Assembly: GCF_021462825.1 (NCBI RefSeq) | Contig: NZ_JAKEEB010000004.1 | Location: 124,001 to 188,000 of the forward strand | Length of the DNA stretch: 64,000 nucleotides | Direction: 5' to 3' | From: Streptomyces glomeratus | GTDB lineage: Bacteria; Actinomycetota; Actinomycetes; Streptomycetales; Streptomycetaceae | Part shown: piece after piece, positions 52,945-64,000 of the stretch | Numbering within the stretch: position 1 is the stretch's first letter | Layout: each line of letters starts with the position of its first letter | Notes under the pieces: generated by a model | Databases searched by the model: none | What the model was told of the DNA's origin: nothing | Seen by the model: the letters and a program-made list of their open reading frames with translations, nothing else | Program-made: the position numbers and the translations under genes

Positions 52945-53484
52945 ATGACGAGCAACGACCACACGCCCACGAACAGCGACACCACGGGCGGCACCCCCAC
53001 GACCGCGGGGTACGCGCCCGAGCACATACCCCGTCTGAACTGGGCCGAGCACGCCCCGGAGGTCTACCGGGCGATGGTCCGGCTCGACTCGGCCGCCGGG
53101 CGCGGCCTCGACCCGAAGCTGCGCGAGCTGGTGAAGATCCGTGCCTCGCATCTCAACCACTGCGCCTTCTGGCTCGACATGCACACCAAGGACGCGCTCG
53201 CCGCCGGCGAGAGCGTCGAGCGGATCGTCCAGCTCGGCGCCTGGGAGGAGTCGCGGCACTTCTACACGGAGAAGGAGGCCGCGGCGCTGGAACTGACCGA
53301 GGCGGTCACGGTCCTCACGGAGGGATTCGTGCCGGACGAGGTGTACGAGCGAGCCGCCAAGCACTTCGACGAGGCGGAGCTGTCCCAGCTGATCGCCGCG
53401 ATCGCGGTCATCAACGCCTGGAACCGGTTCGGCGTGACGGCCCGTGCCGTGCCGGGCCACTACCGGCCGGGGCAGTACTCGTAA
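52945..53484 (+). CDS. Carboxymuconolactone decarboxylase/AhpD-like protein lacking the second active-site Cys
   Basis: A 179-residue member of the CMD/AhpD family (alkylhydroperoxidase-like). Matches: RELVKIRASHLNHCAFWLDMHTKDALAAGESVERI, ESRHFYTEKEAAALELTEAVT and AVINAWNRFGVTARAVPGHY. Peroxidase members have CxxC followed by H; here the sequence is CAFWLDMH (TGC GCC TTC TGG), so the second Cys is Trp and the disulfide chemistry cannot work as usual. The His and Glu of the relay remain. N-terminus has a Thr/Asn-rich unordered stretch. ATG at 52945. Divergent from a MocR regulator that probably controls it. Confidence 0.88.
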   Translation: MTSNDHTPTNSDTTGGTPTTAGYAPEHIPRLNWAEHAPEVYRAMVRLDSAAGRGLDPKLRELVKIRASHLNHCAFWLDMHTKDALAAGESVERIVQLGAWEESRHFYTEKEAAALELTEAVTVLTEGFVPDEVYERAAKHFDEAELSQLIAAIAVINAWNRFGVTARAVPGHYRPGQYS

Positions 53485-53494
53485 CCGCCGTACG

Positions 53495-53540
53495 TCGCCG
53501 GGGGCGCCGACCGTGCCCATCCGATCGGCGCCCCCGGCGA
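53495..53540. terminator. Strong bidirectional terminator
   Basis: Perfect 16-bp arms TCGCCGGGGGCGCCGA and TCGGCGCCCCCGGCGA with a 14-base loop, between convergent genes. Confidence 0.9.
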
Positions 53541-53598
53541 ACCGCTGCCGCTGCCGCGGGCCGGCATCCCGGGATCCCTCGGCGTGCGGCAGGGCTGA

Positions 53599-54558
53599 TC
53601 AGGACAGCCAGGCCCGCCACGTCGAGGGGTGGCTGTCCACCCACTTCTTCGCGGCCTGGTCCGGGGTCATCTTCCGGTCGGCGATCATCAACGAGACCTC
53701 GTTCTGGTCCTCGGTGGTCCAGCGGAACCTCTTCAGGAAGGCCGCCGCCTTGCCACCGTTCCTCGCGAAGCCGGCGTTCAGGTACTTCTGCAGCGGCGTG
53801 TGCGGGTACGCACAGGCCACCTTCGCCGCGTCCGCGTCACAGCCCTCCTTGTACGGCGGCAGCTTCACCTCGGTCATCGGGACCTTCTTGAACAGCCACT
53901 GCGGGGTGTACCAGTACGTCAGGTAGGGCTTGTGCTCCTTGGCGAACTGCCTGATCTGCGTGATCTGCGCGGCCTCCGAACCGGCGAACACCACCTGGTA
54001 GTCCAGCTTCAGGTTGTCCACCAGCGCCTTGTCGTTGGTGACGTAGGACGGCGAGCCGTCCATCAGCTGCCCCTTGCCGCCGCTCTCCGCGGTGCGGAAC
54101 AAAGGCGCGTACTTGTCGAGGTTCCGCCAGTCCGTGATGTCCGGGTGCTGCTTGACGAGGTACGTCGGGACGAACCAGCCGATGTGACCGGTCACCCCGA
54201 GGCCGCCGCCACGGGCGATGGTCTTCTTGTCTTCGACGTACCGCTTCTCCTGGTCGGGGTGGCCCCAGTCCTCCAGGATCGCGTCGACCCGGCCCTGGCT
54301 GAGCGCGTCCCAGGCGGGGACCTCGTCGACCTGGACGGTGTCGACCCGGTAGCCGAGCTTGTGCTCCAGGAGGTACTGGGCCACGGCCACGTTGGCCTGC
54401 GCGCCCACCCAGGACTGCACCGACAGGGTCACCGTCCTCGCGCCCTGGGCACCCGCGAACGGCGAGGCCTGCCTGGTCATGTCGGCGGCACCGCAGCCGG
54501 TCGTCAGCGCCAGCACGGCGAGTGCGGCGGTCACCATCTTTCTGCGCGTACGAGCCAT
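53599..54558 (-). CDS. Glycine betaine/choline-type ABC substrate-binding lipoprotein
   Basis: A 319-residue OpuAC/ProX-class lipoprotein that would bind a quaternary amine outside the cell. The lipobox is LTTGCGAA (Cys about 22). OpuAC motifs: VQSWVGAQANVAVAQYLLEHKLGYRV, LEDWGHPDQE, GHIGWFVPTYLVKQHPDI, ITQIRQFAKEHKPYLTYWYTPQW and KKWVDSHPSTW. Tryptophans and tyrosines in these stretches are candidates for the aromatic cage. ATG at 54558 with GGGAG six bases before it, one base after the permease stop; last gene of the operon. Whether choline or glycine betaine is preferred is not visible. Confidence 0.9.
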   Translation of the reverse strand: MARTRRKMVTAALAVLALTTGCGAADMTRQASPFAGAQGARTVTLSVQSWVGAQANVAVAQYLLEHKLGYRVDTVQVDEVPAWDALSQGRVDAILEDWGHPDQEKRYVEDKKTIARGGGLGVTGHIGWFVPTYLVKQHPDITDWRNLDKYAPLFRTAESGGKGQLMDGSPSYVTNDKALVDNLKLDYQVVFAGSEAAQITQIRQFAKEHKPYLTYWYTPQWLFKKVPMTEVKLPPYKEGCDADAAKVACAYPHTPLQKYLNAGFARNGGKAAAFLKRFRWTTEDQNEVSLMIADRKMTPDQAAKKWVDSHPSTWRAWLS

Positions 54559-54559
54559 G

Positions 54560-56499
54560 TCACGCTCCCTTCTTCGCGCGCCGCTCGGTCGGCTGGGTCA
54601 CCCGGTCGAGCATCAGACCGAGGCAGACGATCGCCGCGCCGGCCACCAGACCGGTCGCCAGGTCGCCCTGCGCGAGGCCGAAGACGACGTCGTAGCCGAG
54701 CGCGCCGCCGCCGACCAGGCCGCCGATGATGACCACGGCGAGGACCAGGACCACGCCCTGGTTGACCGCGAGCAGCAGCGCCGGGCGGGCCAGCGGGAGT
54801 TGCACCTGGCGCAGTTGCTGGGCGCTCGTCGCGCCGAGCGAGCGCGCCGACTCCAGGGCGGCCGGGTCGACCTGGCGCAGACCCTGGGCGGTGATCCGGA
54901 CGACGGCCGGGAGCGCGTAGACGACCGCCGCCGCGACGGCGGGTGCGCGGCCGACGCCGAACAGCGCGACGACCGGGATCAGGTACACGAACTGTGGCAT
55001 CGTCTGGAAGACGTCCAGGACCGGGCGCAGCAGCCGTTCGAACCGGTCGCTGCGGGCCGCCGCGATCCCGGTGGCGAACCCGAGGACGAGGGTGACGGCG
55101 ACGGCCGCCAGCACCTGGGACAGCGTGTCCAGGGACGGCTTCCACACCCCGAGCACACCGGTGGCGGCCATCGCGAGGACGGCGGTGAGCGCGGTGCGCC
55201 AGGTTCCGATCAGCCAGGCCAGCGCGGCGACGACGAGCAGCACCGACCACCAGGGCAGCCACTGGAGACCGGCACGCACCGGGTCCAGGATCCAGGTGGT
55301 GAAGTGGGCCGCCCAGTCGGCGGTGCCGCCCACGTAGGGGACGCCCGAGTACAGATGGGCGGTCATCCAGTCGACGGCACGGTTCACCGGCTCGGCGATC
55401 GGCACGGTCCAGGCGCCGGGCCATTCCAGGCGGCCGGCGAGCCGCGCGGCCAGCGCGACGGCGACGGTCGCCACGGCGGCGTACGCCCATCCGGCGCGGC
55501 CGCCGGGCCGCTCGCCCTCGGCTCCCGCCGCGCCGGTGACCCGGTCGAGGACGACCGCGAGCAGCACGATCGGGATGCCGGCGGCGAGAGCGGCGCCCAC
55601 GTCGACGGAGGCGAGGGCCTGGTAGACCCGGTCACCGAGACCGCCGGCGCCGATCACCGAGGCGATGACCGCCATGGACAGCGCCATCATGATCGTCTGG
55701 TTGAGGCCGAGGAGCATTTCCCTGCGGGCCAGTGGCAGCCGGGCGGTGACCAGCCGCTGGCGGGCGGTGGTGCCGAGCGACTCGACCGCTTCGAGGACCT
55801 CCTTGTCGGCGCCGCGCAGGCCCAGCGCGGTGAGCCGGGCCATGGGCGGGGCCGCGTACACGACGGTCGCGAGGACGGCCGCGGGGACGCCGATGCCGAA
55901 GACCAGGACGACGGGCAGGAGGTACGCGAACGCGGGCAGCACCTGCATGGTGTCGAGGACGGGGCGCAGGGCGCGGAACGTACGGTCGGACAGGCCCGCG
56001 GCGAGGCCCAGCAGCGCGCCGAGCAGCACCGAGACGAGCACCGCGACCACCATGAGCGCCAGGGTCTGCATGGTGGGGACCCACATGCCGAGCAGACCGC
56101 AGGCGAGGAACGCGGCCGCCGTGCCCAGGGCCAGGCGGGCGCCCGCGGCACGCCAGGCCAGCAGCGCGGCGGCGGCCGTGACGCCCGCCCAGCCCGCGGC
56201 GAGCAGCACGAGGTAGACGGCGCGTACGGACAGGACGACGGCGTTGCTGACGTAGCCGAAGAAGTACAGGAAGAGGGGGTGGCTGTCGCGGTTGTCGATG
56301 ACCCAGTTGCTGGCCGAGGCCAGCGGCTTGGAGAGGTCGACGGTGAGCGCGTGCGGCCAGGCGCCGCTCGCCCAGCGGCCGTGGGCCAGCGGCACGAGCA
56401 CCGCCGCGACGGCCGCCAGCAGCAGCAGCTTGCCCACGGCACGGTGTCTGAGGAGGCCGGGGAGCTTGGCCTTGGGTGCGGTGGCGGTCAGCGTGGCCA

Positions 56500-56500
<1 letters not shown>
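54560..56500 (-). CDS. Choline/betaine ABC permease, two fused permease domains
   Basis: A 646-residue polytopic protein in which two ProW/OpuAB-like permease domains are joined. Each half has a soluble region, membrane segments and an EAA-type loop: ESLGTTARQRLVTARLPLARREMLLGLNQT with IASVIGAGGLGDRVY in the first half and RSLGATSAQQLRQVQLPLARPALLLAVNQG with GGLVGGGALGYDV in the second. The fusion supplies both channel halves, so one permease gene suffices. ATG at 56500 (GTG at 56503 also possible) overlaps the ATPase stop by one base. Start favoured because AAGGGGG is seven bases upstream. Confidence 0.9.
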
Positions 56501-57755
<1,255 letters not shown>

Positions 57756-57756
<1 letters not shown>

Positions 57757-59285
57757 CAGGCCTTACCTCCGAGCAGATCGGCGGCCTTCTCCCCGACCAT
57801 GAGCACGCCGATCATCGGGTTCACGGCGGGCATGGTGGGGAAGACGGACGCGTCGGCGATGCGGATACCGTCCAGGCCGCGGATCTTCAACTGAGGGTCG
57901 ACCACGGCGAGTTCGTCGGTCTCGGCACCCATACGGCAGGTGCCGGCCGGGTGGTACACGGTGTGGGCGACCTTGCGCGCGTACGCGCTCAGTTCCTCGT
58001 CGCCGGTGAGGTCCGGACCGGGGCACACCTCCCGCTTCAGCCAGCCGGCCAGCGGCTGGGTCTTCGCGATCTCGCGGGCGATGCGGATGCCGTCGACGAG
58101 GGTGCGGCCGTCGTAGTCGTCCTCGTCGGTGAAGTAGCGGAAGTCGAGCGCGGGCTTGTCGCTCGGGTCGGCGCTCGTGAGGTAGAGGCGGCCCCGGCTC
58201 TTCGGCTTGGGGATGTTCGGGGTCATCGAGACGCCGAACTCCGGCCGCTCGTAGCCCAGTCGCTCCGGGTTGTCCGTGAACGGGATCTGGTAGAAGTGGA
58301 ACATCAGGTCCGGGCCCGGCTGTTCCGCATCGCGGCGCACGAACAGACCGGCGTCGCTGTCCATCGCGGAGTTCTCCGGGATCGGGCCGTGCGTCTCCCA
58401 CACGATCACCGACTCCGGGTGGTCGAGCAGGTTCTCGCCGACGCCCGGCAGATCGTGCGCGACCGGTATGCCGAGCCTCTCCAGGTCCGCCTTGGGGCCG
58501 ATGCCCGAGTGCAGCAGCAGCCGCGGGGAGTCGACGGCGCCGGCGCACAGCACGACCTCGCGCCGGGCACGTACGAGCATCTCCTCGCCGTCCTTGGTGC
58601 GCACATGCACGCCGTCGGCGTGGGTGCCGTCCATCTCGAGCCGGTACGCCCAGGTCTCCAGGAGGATCGTCAGGTTGGGGCGCTCGTCCATCACCGGGTG
58701 CAGATACGCCACCGACGCGCTGGAGCGCTTGTTGTTCTCGGGGTGGTAGGCGAGGTCGAAGAAGCCGACGCCCTCGGTGAACGGCTTTGTGTTGAAGCCC
58801 TCCACGCGCGGTACGCCGAGCGCCTCCTGGGCCGCGTCCACGAAGTCGCGGGCTATGGGGTTCCGGTCCTTCTCGTCGACGGGGACGATGTTGTTGAGGA
58901 GCCGGGCGTAGTACGCCTCCATCGGGACGGCGCCCCAGCCCTCGGCGCCGGCGGCCTCCCACTCGTCCCAGTCGGACGGCAGCGGCTTGAACGCGATCAG
59001 CGTGTTGTGGGAGGAGCAGCCGCCGAGCACTCGGGCGCGGCTGTGCCGGATGTGGGAGTTGCCGCGTGGCTGCTCGGTGGTCGGGTAGTCGTAGTCCAGC
59101 TCACCGCCGAGCAGGCCCATCCAGCGGCGCAGGGTGAGGACGTCGTCGCGGCCGACGTCGCTCGGGCCGCCCTCGATCACGGCGACGGTGACGTCCGGGT
59201 TCTCGGTGAGTCGGGAGGCGATGACGGATCCCGCGGTGCCGCCGCCGATGACGACGTAGTCGTACTCGTGCGGGTTGTGGTGCAT
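57756..59285 (-). CDS. GMC-family choline dehydrogenase-like oxidoreductase
   Basis: A 509-residue FAD enzyme of the glucose-methanol-choline family; in this context it should oxidise choline to betaine aldehyde. FAD motif [32 protein letters not shown] (GMC signature 1), [17 protein letters not shown] (signature 2), catalytic His in [12 protein letters not shown], and the ending [45 protein letters not shown] are all present. The ATG at 59285 is nine bases after GGAG; an ATG at 59300 lacks one. It is 65 bp downstream of the aldehyde dehydrogenase and overlaps the transporter ATPase start, linking uptake and oxidation. Confidence 0.9.
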
Positions 59286-59350
59286 GGGGAGTTGCTCCAT
59301 GGGTGGGGTGAGCGAAAGGCGGGGAGGTGGGGGGCGGGGGTCGGTGGATG

Positions 59351-60871
59351 TCAGCCCGCGAACCAGCGGACCGGCTTCGGGGCGAGGTTCTGGTAGACGT
59401 GCTTGGCCTCGCGGTACTCGGCGAGACCCGCGGGGCCGAGTTCGCGGCCGACGCCGCTCTTGCCGAAGCCGCCCCACTCCGCCTGCGGGAGGTAGGGGTG
59501 GAAGTCGTTGATCCATACGGTGCCGTGGCGCAGCCGGCCGGCGACGCGGCGGGCCCGGCCCGGGTCGGTGGTCCACACGGCGCCGGCGAGGCCGTACTCG
59601 GTGTCGTTGGCGAGCGCCACCGCCTCGTCCTCGGTGCGGAAGGTCTCCACGGTCAGGACGGGCCCGAAGACCTCCTCCCGTACGACCTTCATCTCCCGGT
59701 GGCAGTGGTCGAGCACGGTCGGCTCGTAGAAATAGCCGGTGGCCGGCCGGGTCTCGTCCGGCGCCGGGCGCTTGCCGCCGCAGCGCAGCACGGCGCCCTC
59801 GGCGAGCGCGGAGGCGACGTACGCCTCGGTCTTGGCGCGTTGCTGGGCGGAGACCAGCGGTCCGCACTCGACACCCTTCTCGGTGCCGCGGCCGAGGCGT
59901 ATCCGGCCCGCGCGGTGGGCGAGTTCGGCGACGAAGCGTTCGCGGACGGACTCCTCGACGATGAGGCGGGAGCCGGCCGAGCACACCTGACCACTGTGGA
60001 TGAAGGCCGCGTTGAGGGCCTGGTCGACGGCGGTGTCGAAACCGTCGTCGGTGGCGCAGGCGTCCGCGAAGACGACATTGGGGTTCTTGCCGCCGAGTTC
60101 GAGGGCGACCTTCTTCACGCCGACGGCCGCGGCCTGCGCGACCTTCGTGCCGCTGACGAGTCCGCCGGTGAAGGAGACCAGGTCGACACCGGGGTGCTCG
60201 GCGAGCCGGGCGCCGACCGAGTGGCCGGGGCCGGTGACGATGTTGGCCACCCCGGCGGGCAGTCCGGCCTCGACGAGCAGCTCGATCAAGGCGATGGTGG
60301 TCATCGGGGTGATCTCGCTCGGCTTGATCACGAAGGTGTTGCCGGCCGCGAGCGCGGGGGCGATCTTCCAGCTGGCCTGGAGCAGCGGATAGTTCCAGGG
60401 CGTGATCAGGGCGCACACCCCGACGGGCTCGTGGACCACGACACTGTGGATGTCGGGCGAGCCGGCGTCGACGACCCGGCCGGCGCTCTCGGCGGCGACG
60501 AGGTCCGCGAAGTAGCGGAAGGCGTCGGCGACGCAGTCGATGTCGACGCGGCCCTCCTCCAGCGTCTTGCCCGCGTCGCGGCTCTCCAGGAGGCCCAGCT
60601 CCTCGCGGTCGCGCACCAGGAGATCAGCGACACGGCGCAGCAGCGCGGCACGTTCGGCCGCGGACGTACGCGGCCAGGGTCCCTCGTCGAAGGCGCGGCG
60701 GGCGGCCGCGACGGCCGCGTCCGCGTCCCTGTCGTCACCCTCCGCGACCAGGGCGAGCGGCTCGGCATCCGCGGGGTCCAGGATCTCGCGCGTGACGCCG
60801 GAGAGCGCCGCGCGCCACTCCCCTGCCACATGGATGGTCCGCGCTGCCTGCCGTATGCGCTGTCTCGCCAT
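59351..60871 (-). CDS. Betaine-aldehyde dehydrogenase-like aldehyde dehydrogenase
   Basis: A 506-residue NAD(P)+-dependent aldehyde dehydrogenase, expected to convert betaine aldehyde to glycine betaine. Visible motifs: TPWNYPLLQASWKIAPALAAGNT, KPSEITPMT, SFTGGLVSGTKVAQAAA, catalytic Glu in KVALELGGKNPNVVF, catalytic Cys in HSGQVCSAGSRLIV, and REEVFGPVLTVETF. The ATG at 60871 follows GGAAGG by about eleven bases. It is the first gene of the five-gene betaine operon (ALDH, GMC, ATPase, permease, binding protein), with the promoter presumably in the 192 bp before it. Confidence 0.92.
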   Translation of the reverse strand: MARQRIRQAARTIHVAGEWRAALSGVTREILDPADAEPLALVAEGDDRDADAAVAAARRAFDEGPWPRTSAAERAALLRRVADLLVRDREELGLLESRDAGKTLEEGRVDIDCVADAFRYFADLVAAESAGRVVDAGSPDIHSVVVHEPVGVCALITPWNYPLLQASWKIAPALAAGNTFVIKPSEITPMTTIALIELLVEAGLPAGVANIVTGPGHSVGARLAEHPGVDLVSFTGGLVSGTKVAQAAAVGVKKVALELGGKNPNVVFADACATDDGFDTAVDQALNAAFIHSGQVCSAGSRLIVEESVRERFVAELAHRAGRIRLGRGTEKGVECGPLVSAQQRAKTEAYVASALAEGAVLRCGGKRPAPDETRPATGYFYEPTVLDHCHREMKVVREEVFGPVLTVETFRTEDEAVALANDTEYGLAGAVWTTDPGRARRVAGRLRHGTVWINDFHPYLPQAEWGGFGKSGVGRELGPAGLAEYREAKHVYQNLAPKPVRWFAG

Positions 60872-61063
60872 GATCGGTATTGCCTTCCGTTCCTCTTCGG
60901 TCGCCCCGTGCCACACGCGTGTCACCCCCCTTGGGCTGCGAGCGCCTGCCCTTCCACCGGGGATGCATGCGTCCGTGTGACCGAAAGTGCTCCGCGTCAC
61001 TGAAAATGCGGTCGAAAAGGGTGAAAAGTACGCTGAGCCTGAGCTACTGGTGGAGGTGACGCG

Positions 61064-61840
61064 ATGTTCCGGACGCATGGCTTCACGATCGCGACGTGCG
61101 CGACGGTGACGGCCGCGACGATGGGTCTGCTGGTCTCCCCCGTACTGGGCGGCGTGTCGTCGGCCGACATGGGCGGCGACCAGAGCCCGCAGCAACTGGC
61201 GGCACAGGCGCAGGGCGCTCTGCGGAAGGCGACCTCGGTCCGCATCCGCTACGAGGACCGCAGCTCGACCGCGATGAACAGCCTCACCCTGCCCACGGAG
61301 ATGAACCTCGCACTCGACAGGCGGGGCGACTGCGCGGGCACCCTGACCCTCGGCACGCGCGGCGGCACGGTCCAGATCATCAAGCGCGGCACCGATGTGT
61401 GGCTGAAGCCGGACACGACGTTCTGGACGGCGGAGCTCCCGGGCGGACGGGGCGCCGCGGCGGCCGAGACGTTCAGAAACCACTACATCCACGGCTCCGC
61501 GTCCGACAAGCTCTTCAGCGGCATCGTCAACGTCTGCAACCTCAAGGACCTCCAGTCGGCCGCGACGGCGACTCCGCCCGCCTCCCTGAAGGAGGGCCTC
61601 GCGACGATGGTGGGCGGCAGGCGGGTGGTCCCGCTGTCCTTCGAGATGAACGGCCTGACCTCGACGCTGTACGTCACGACGGGCACACCGCACCGCCTGT
61701 ACCGCGCGGCCCAGAAGGGCCCGGGCACGAACCTGACCCTCACCTTCACGGACTACAACGTGCCGGTCTCGCCCAGGATCCCGCCCGCGAGCGCGTCAAT
61801 GGACGTCTCGAGGCTGCAGGACCTGCTGCGGCCGGCCTGA
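61064..61840 (+). CDS. Secreted LppX/LolA-like hypothetical protein
   Basis: A 258-residue exported protein. The N-terminus is a signal (ATCATVTAATMGLLVSPVLGG) without a proper lipobox. Beyond it the pattern is that of LppX/LprG or LolA-type lipid-carrier folds: an N-terminal helix with SPQQLAAQAQGALRKATSVRIRY, long strands (AGTLTLGTRGGTVQIIKRGTDVWLKPD, FWTAELPGG), two cysteines (GDCAGT and VCNLKDL) that could form a disulfide, and later strands LTSTLYVTTGTPHRLYRAA and NLTLTFTDYNVPV. The ligand is unknown. A hairpin terminator follows 14 bp after the stop, immediately adjoining the LysR remnant. Confidence 0.6.
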   Translation: MFRTHGFTIATCATVTAATMGLLVSPVLGGVSSADMGGDQSPQQLAAQAQGALRKATSVRIRYEDRSSTAMNSLTLPTEMNLALDRRGDCAGTLTLGTRGGTVQIIKRGTDVWLKPDTTFWTAELPGGRGAAAAETFRNHYIHGSASDKLFSGIVNVCNLKDLQSAATATPPASLKEGLATMVGGRRVVPLSFEMNGLTSTLYVTTGTPHRLYRAAQKGPGTNLTLTFTDYNVPVSPRIPPASASMDVSRLQDLLRPA

Positions 61841-61841
61841 G

Positions 61842-62063
61842 TCAGGGTCTTCCGGTGGGCGCCGGGCCGGCTCCGGCGCCCACCTGCCAGTCCCGCGCGA
61901 GGTCGCGGACACAGCCGCGCAGCCATGCGTGCGCCGGATCGGCGTCGTGGCGCGGATGCCAGGCGAGCCCCATGTGCAGCGGCGGAAGCGGCAGCGGCAC
62001 AGCGAAGGTGACAAGGCCCAGCTCCGCGGCGAGCGGCAGCCCCCAGGAGGCGATCTGGTCGTC
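61842..62063 (-). pseudogene. LysR-family regulator, C-terminal remnant
   Basis: Seventy-three codons on the minus strand, ending TGA at 61842, match the end of a LysR substrate-binding domain: DDQIASWGLPLAAELGLVTFAVPLPLPPLHMGLAWHPRHDADPAHAWLRGCVRDLARDW. The HMGLAWHPRHDADPAHAWLR ending is typical of streptomycete LysR proteins. The helix-turn-helix and most of the effector domain are missing; upstream of 62063 the sequence switches to an MFS-like remnant on the other strand. It has no usable start. Confidence 0.75.
61854..61884 (+). terminator. Hairpin after the LppX-like gene
   Basis: Perfect 12-bp arms GGTGGGCGCCGG and CCGGCGCCCACC with a 7-base loop, 14 bp past the stop. It lies inside the last codons of the LysR remnant. 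Confidence 0.7.
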
Positions 62064-62332
62064 TCCGCCGGCACCGGGCTGTCCATGCCCGCCCTGACCT
62101 TCGGCGTCGTCAGCTCGCTCCCGGCGCACCAGGCGGGACTCGGTTCGGGGCTCGGCACCACGGCCCGCGAGACGGGCGCCGCGCTCGGCGTCGCGGTCAC
62201 CGGCACCGTCCTGGCCGCCCACTCCGACCTCCCGCACGGCATGGGCCCGGCGCTGCGCACGGTCGCCCTGGTGGTGCTGGCGGCGACGGCGCTGGTGGTG
62301 GCGGGGTACGGCGCCGGCCCGGAGACCCGGAC
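62064..62332 (+). pseudogene. MFS (EmrB/QacA-type) transporter, C-terminal remnant
   Basis: About 90 plus-strand codons match the end of a 14-segment drug transporter: SAGTGLSMPALTFGVVSSLPAHQAGLGSGLGTTARETGAALGVAVTGTVLAAH, then TVALVVLAATALVVAGYGAG. SVPAHQAGLGSGL and RETGxALGVA are hallmarks of the EmrB/QacA group. Everything before this, including all earlier membrane segments and the start, is absent. The frame stays open through the mdh terminator. Adjacent to a LysR remnant in the divergent sense, it looks like one deletion of a regulator-efflux pair. Confidence 0.78.
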
Positions 62333-62431
62333 GGTCACGGGCGGCCGCGCACGCACCCTGACGCCCTCGGGCCGCCCAGAGCGGCACCGCGTCCACGGCC
62401 GCGCCCACACGGCCGCGGAGCGGAGACACCC

Positions 62432-62469
62432 GCGGGTCCCGTTCCGGAGGAAACCGGAGCGGGACCCGC
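62432..62469 (-). terminator. Terminator hairpin after mdh
   Basis: Arms GCGGGTCCCGTTCCGG and CCGGAGCGGGACCCGC pair over 16 positions with one mismatch around AGGAAA, about 34 bp past the mdh stop. Confidence 0.8.
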
Positions 62470-62502
62470 TTTGGGCTTGCGGCGCTACCGCCGAAGACGT
62501 TC

Positions 62503-64000
<1,498 letters not shown>

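Overview
The window is high-GC actinobacterial chromosome, almost certainly Streptomyces. Codon third positions are nearly all G or C, there are many GTG starts and 1-4 base start/stop overlaps, and ECF-type sigma factors and lipoproteins are plentiful. From memory, the gene order resembles the core-chromosome stretch of S. coelicolor that runs from mdh past sdhCDAB to the thymidine phosphorylase genes; no comparison was run. I recognised no rRNA, tRNA, CRISPR array, insertion sequence or prophage.

Layout, left to right. (1) 0.2-2.1 kb: a SigJ/TIGR02960-type sigma factor, an overlapping convergent STAS protein and a Uma2-family gene. (2) 2.2-10.8 kb, minus strand: a nucleoside salvage block with two BMP-type binding lipoproteins, a two-domain ABC ATPase that has no ATG/GTG/TTG start, two permeases, cytidine deaminase and thymidine phosphorylase. 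A TA(A/C)GCGCGTAG-type motif precedes three of its transcription units. (3) 11.1-14.0 kb: an M20 amidohydrolase preceded by a 16-bp tandem repeat, a methyltransferase and a broken pstB-like gene. (4) 14.2-23.0 kb: a divergent sialic-acid-like (nonulosonate) cell-wall polymer cluster containing NeuB synthase, a NeuA-HAD phosphatase fusion, putative glycosyltransferases and an O-acyltransferase. (5) 23-26.6 kb: a LysE-type exporter, a Uma2 remnant, a methylmalonyl-CoA-mutase-family large subunit and an L,D-transpeptidase. (6) 26.8-30.4 kb: two tandem paralogous pairs of ECF sigma factor and membrane partner; one partner has a histone-H1-like Lys/Ser/Pro tail. (7) 30.5-34.4 kb: two unknown genes, a GH20 hexosaminidase and a UraD-like protein lacking its usual active-site motif. 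(8) 34.6-38.0 kb: the succinate dehydrogenase operon sdhCDAB. (9) 38.2-46 kb: another Uma2 gene, an oligopeptide-type binding protein, a metallophosphoesterase, a D,D-carboxypeptidase, a YihY-family protein, a DprE2-like reductase and a 2'-5' RNA ligase-like protein. (10) 46-50.4 kb: trpS, glyA, and a YgiC-like ligase beside a YgiB-like lipoprotein. (11) 50.6-53.5 kb: an EamA-like transporter, a MocR regulator and a divergent AhpD-like protein that has lost its second cysteine. (12) 53.6-60.9 kb: one minus-strand operon for choline/betaine uptake and oxidation. (13) 61-64 kb: a secreted protein, an abutting LysR/MFS pair of remnants, mdh, and the C-terminus of an unknown gene cut by the window edge.

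How the genes work together: the lipoproteins, ATPase and permeases should import nucleosides that Cdd and DeoA then degrade. NeuB and the NeuA-HAD fusion should make an activated nonulosonate that the flanking transferases polymerise and the acyltransferase decorates. The betaine operon pairs import with two-step oxidation of choline. SdhCDAB and Mdh are TCA-cycle enzymes. Most convergent or operon ends carry strong GC-rich hairpins without U-tracts, the usual Streptomyces terminator style.
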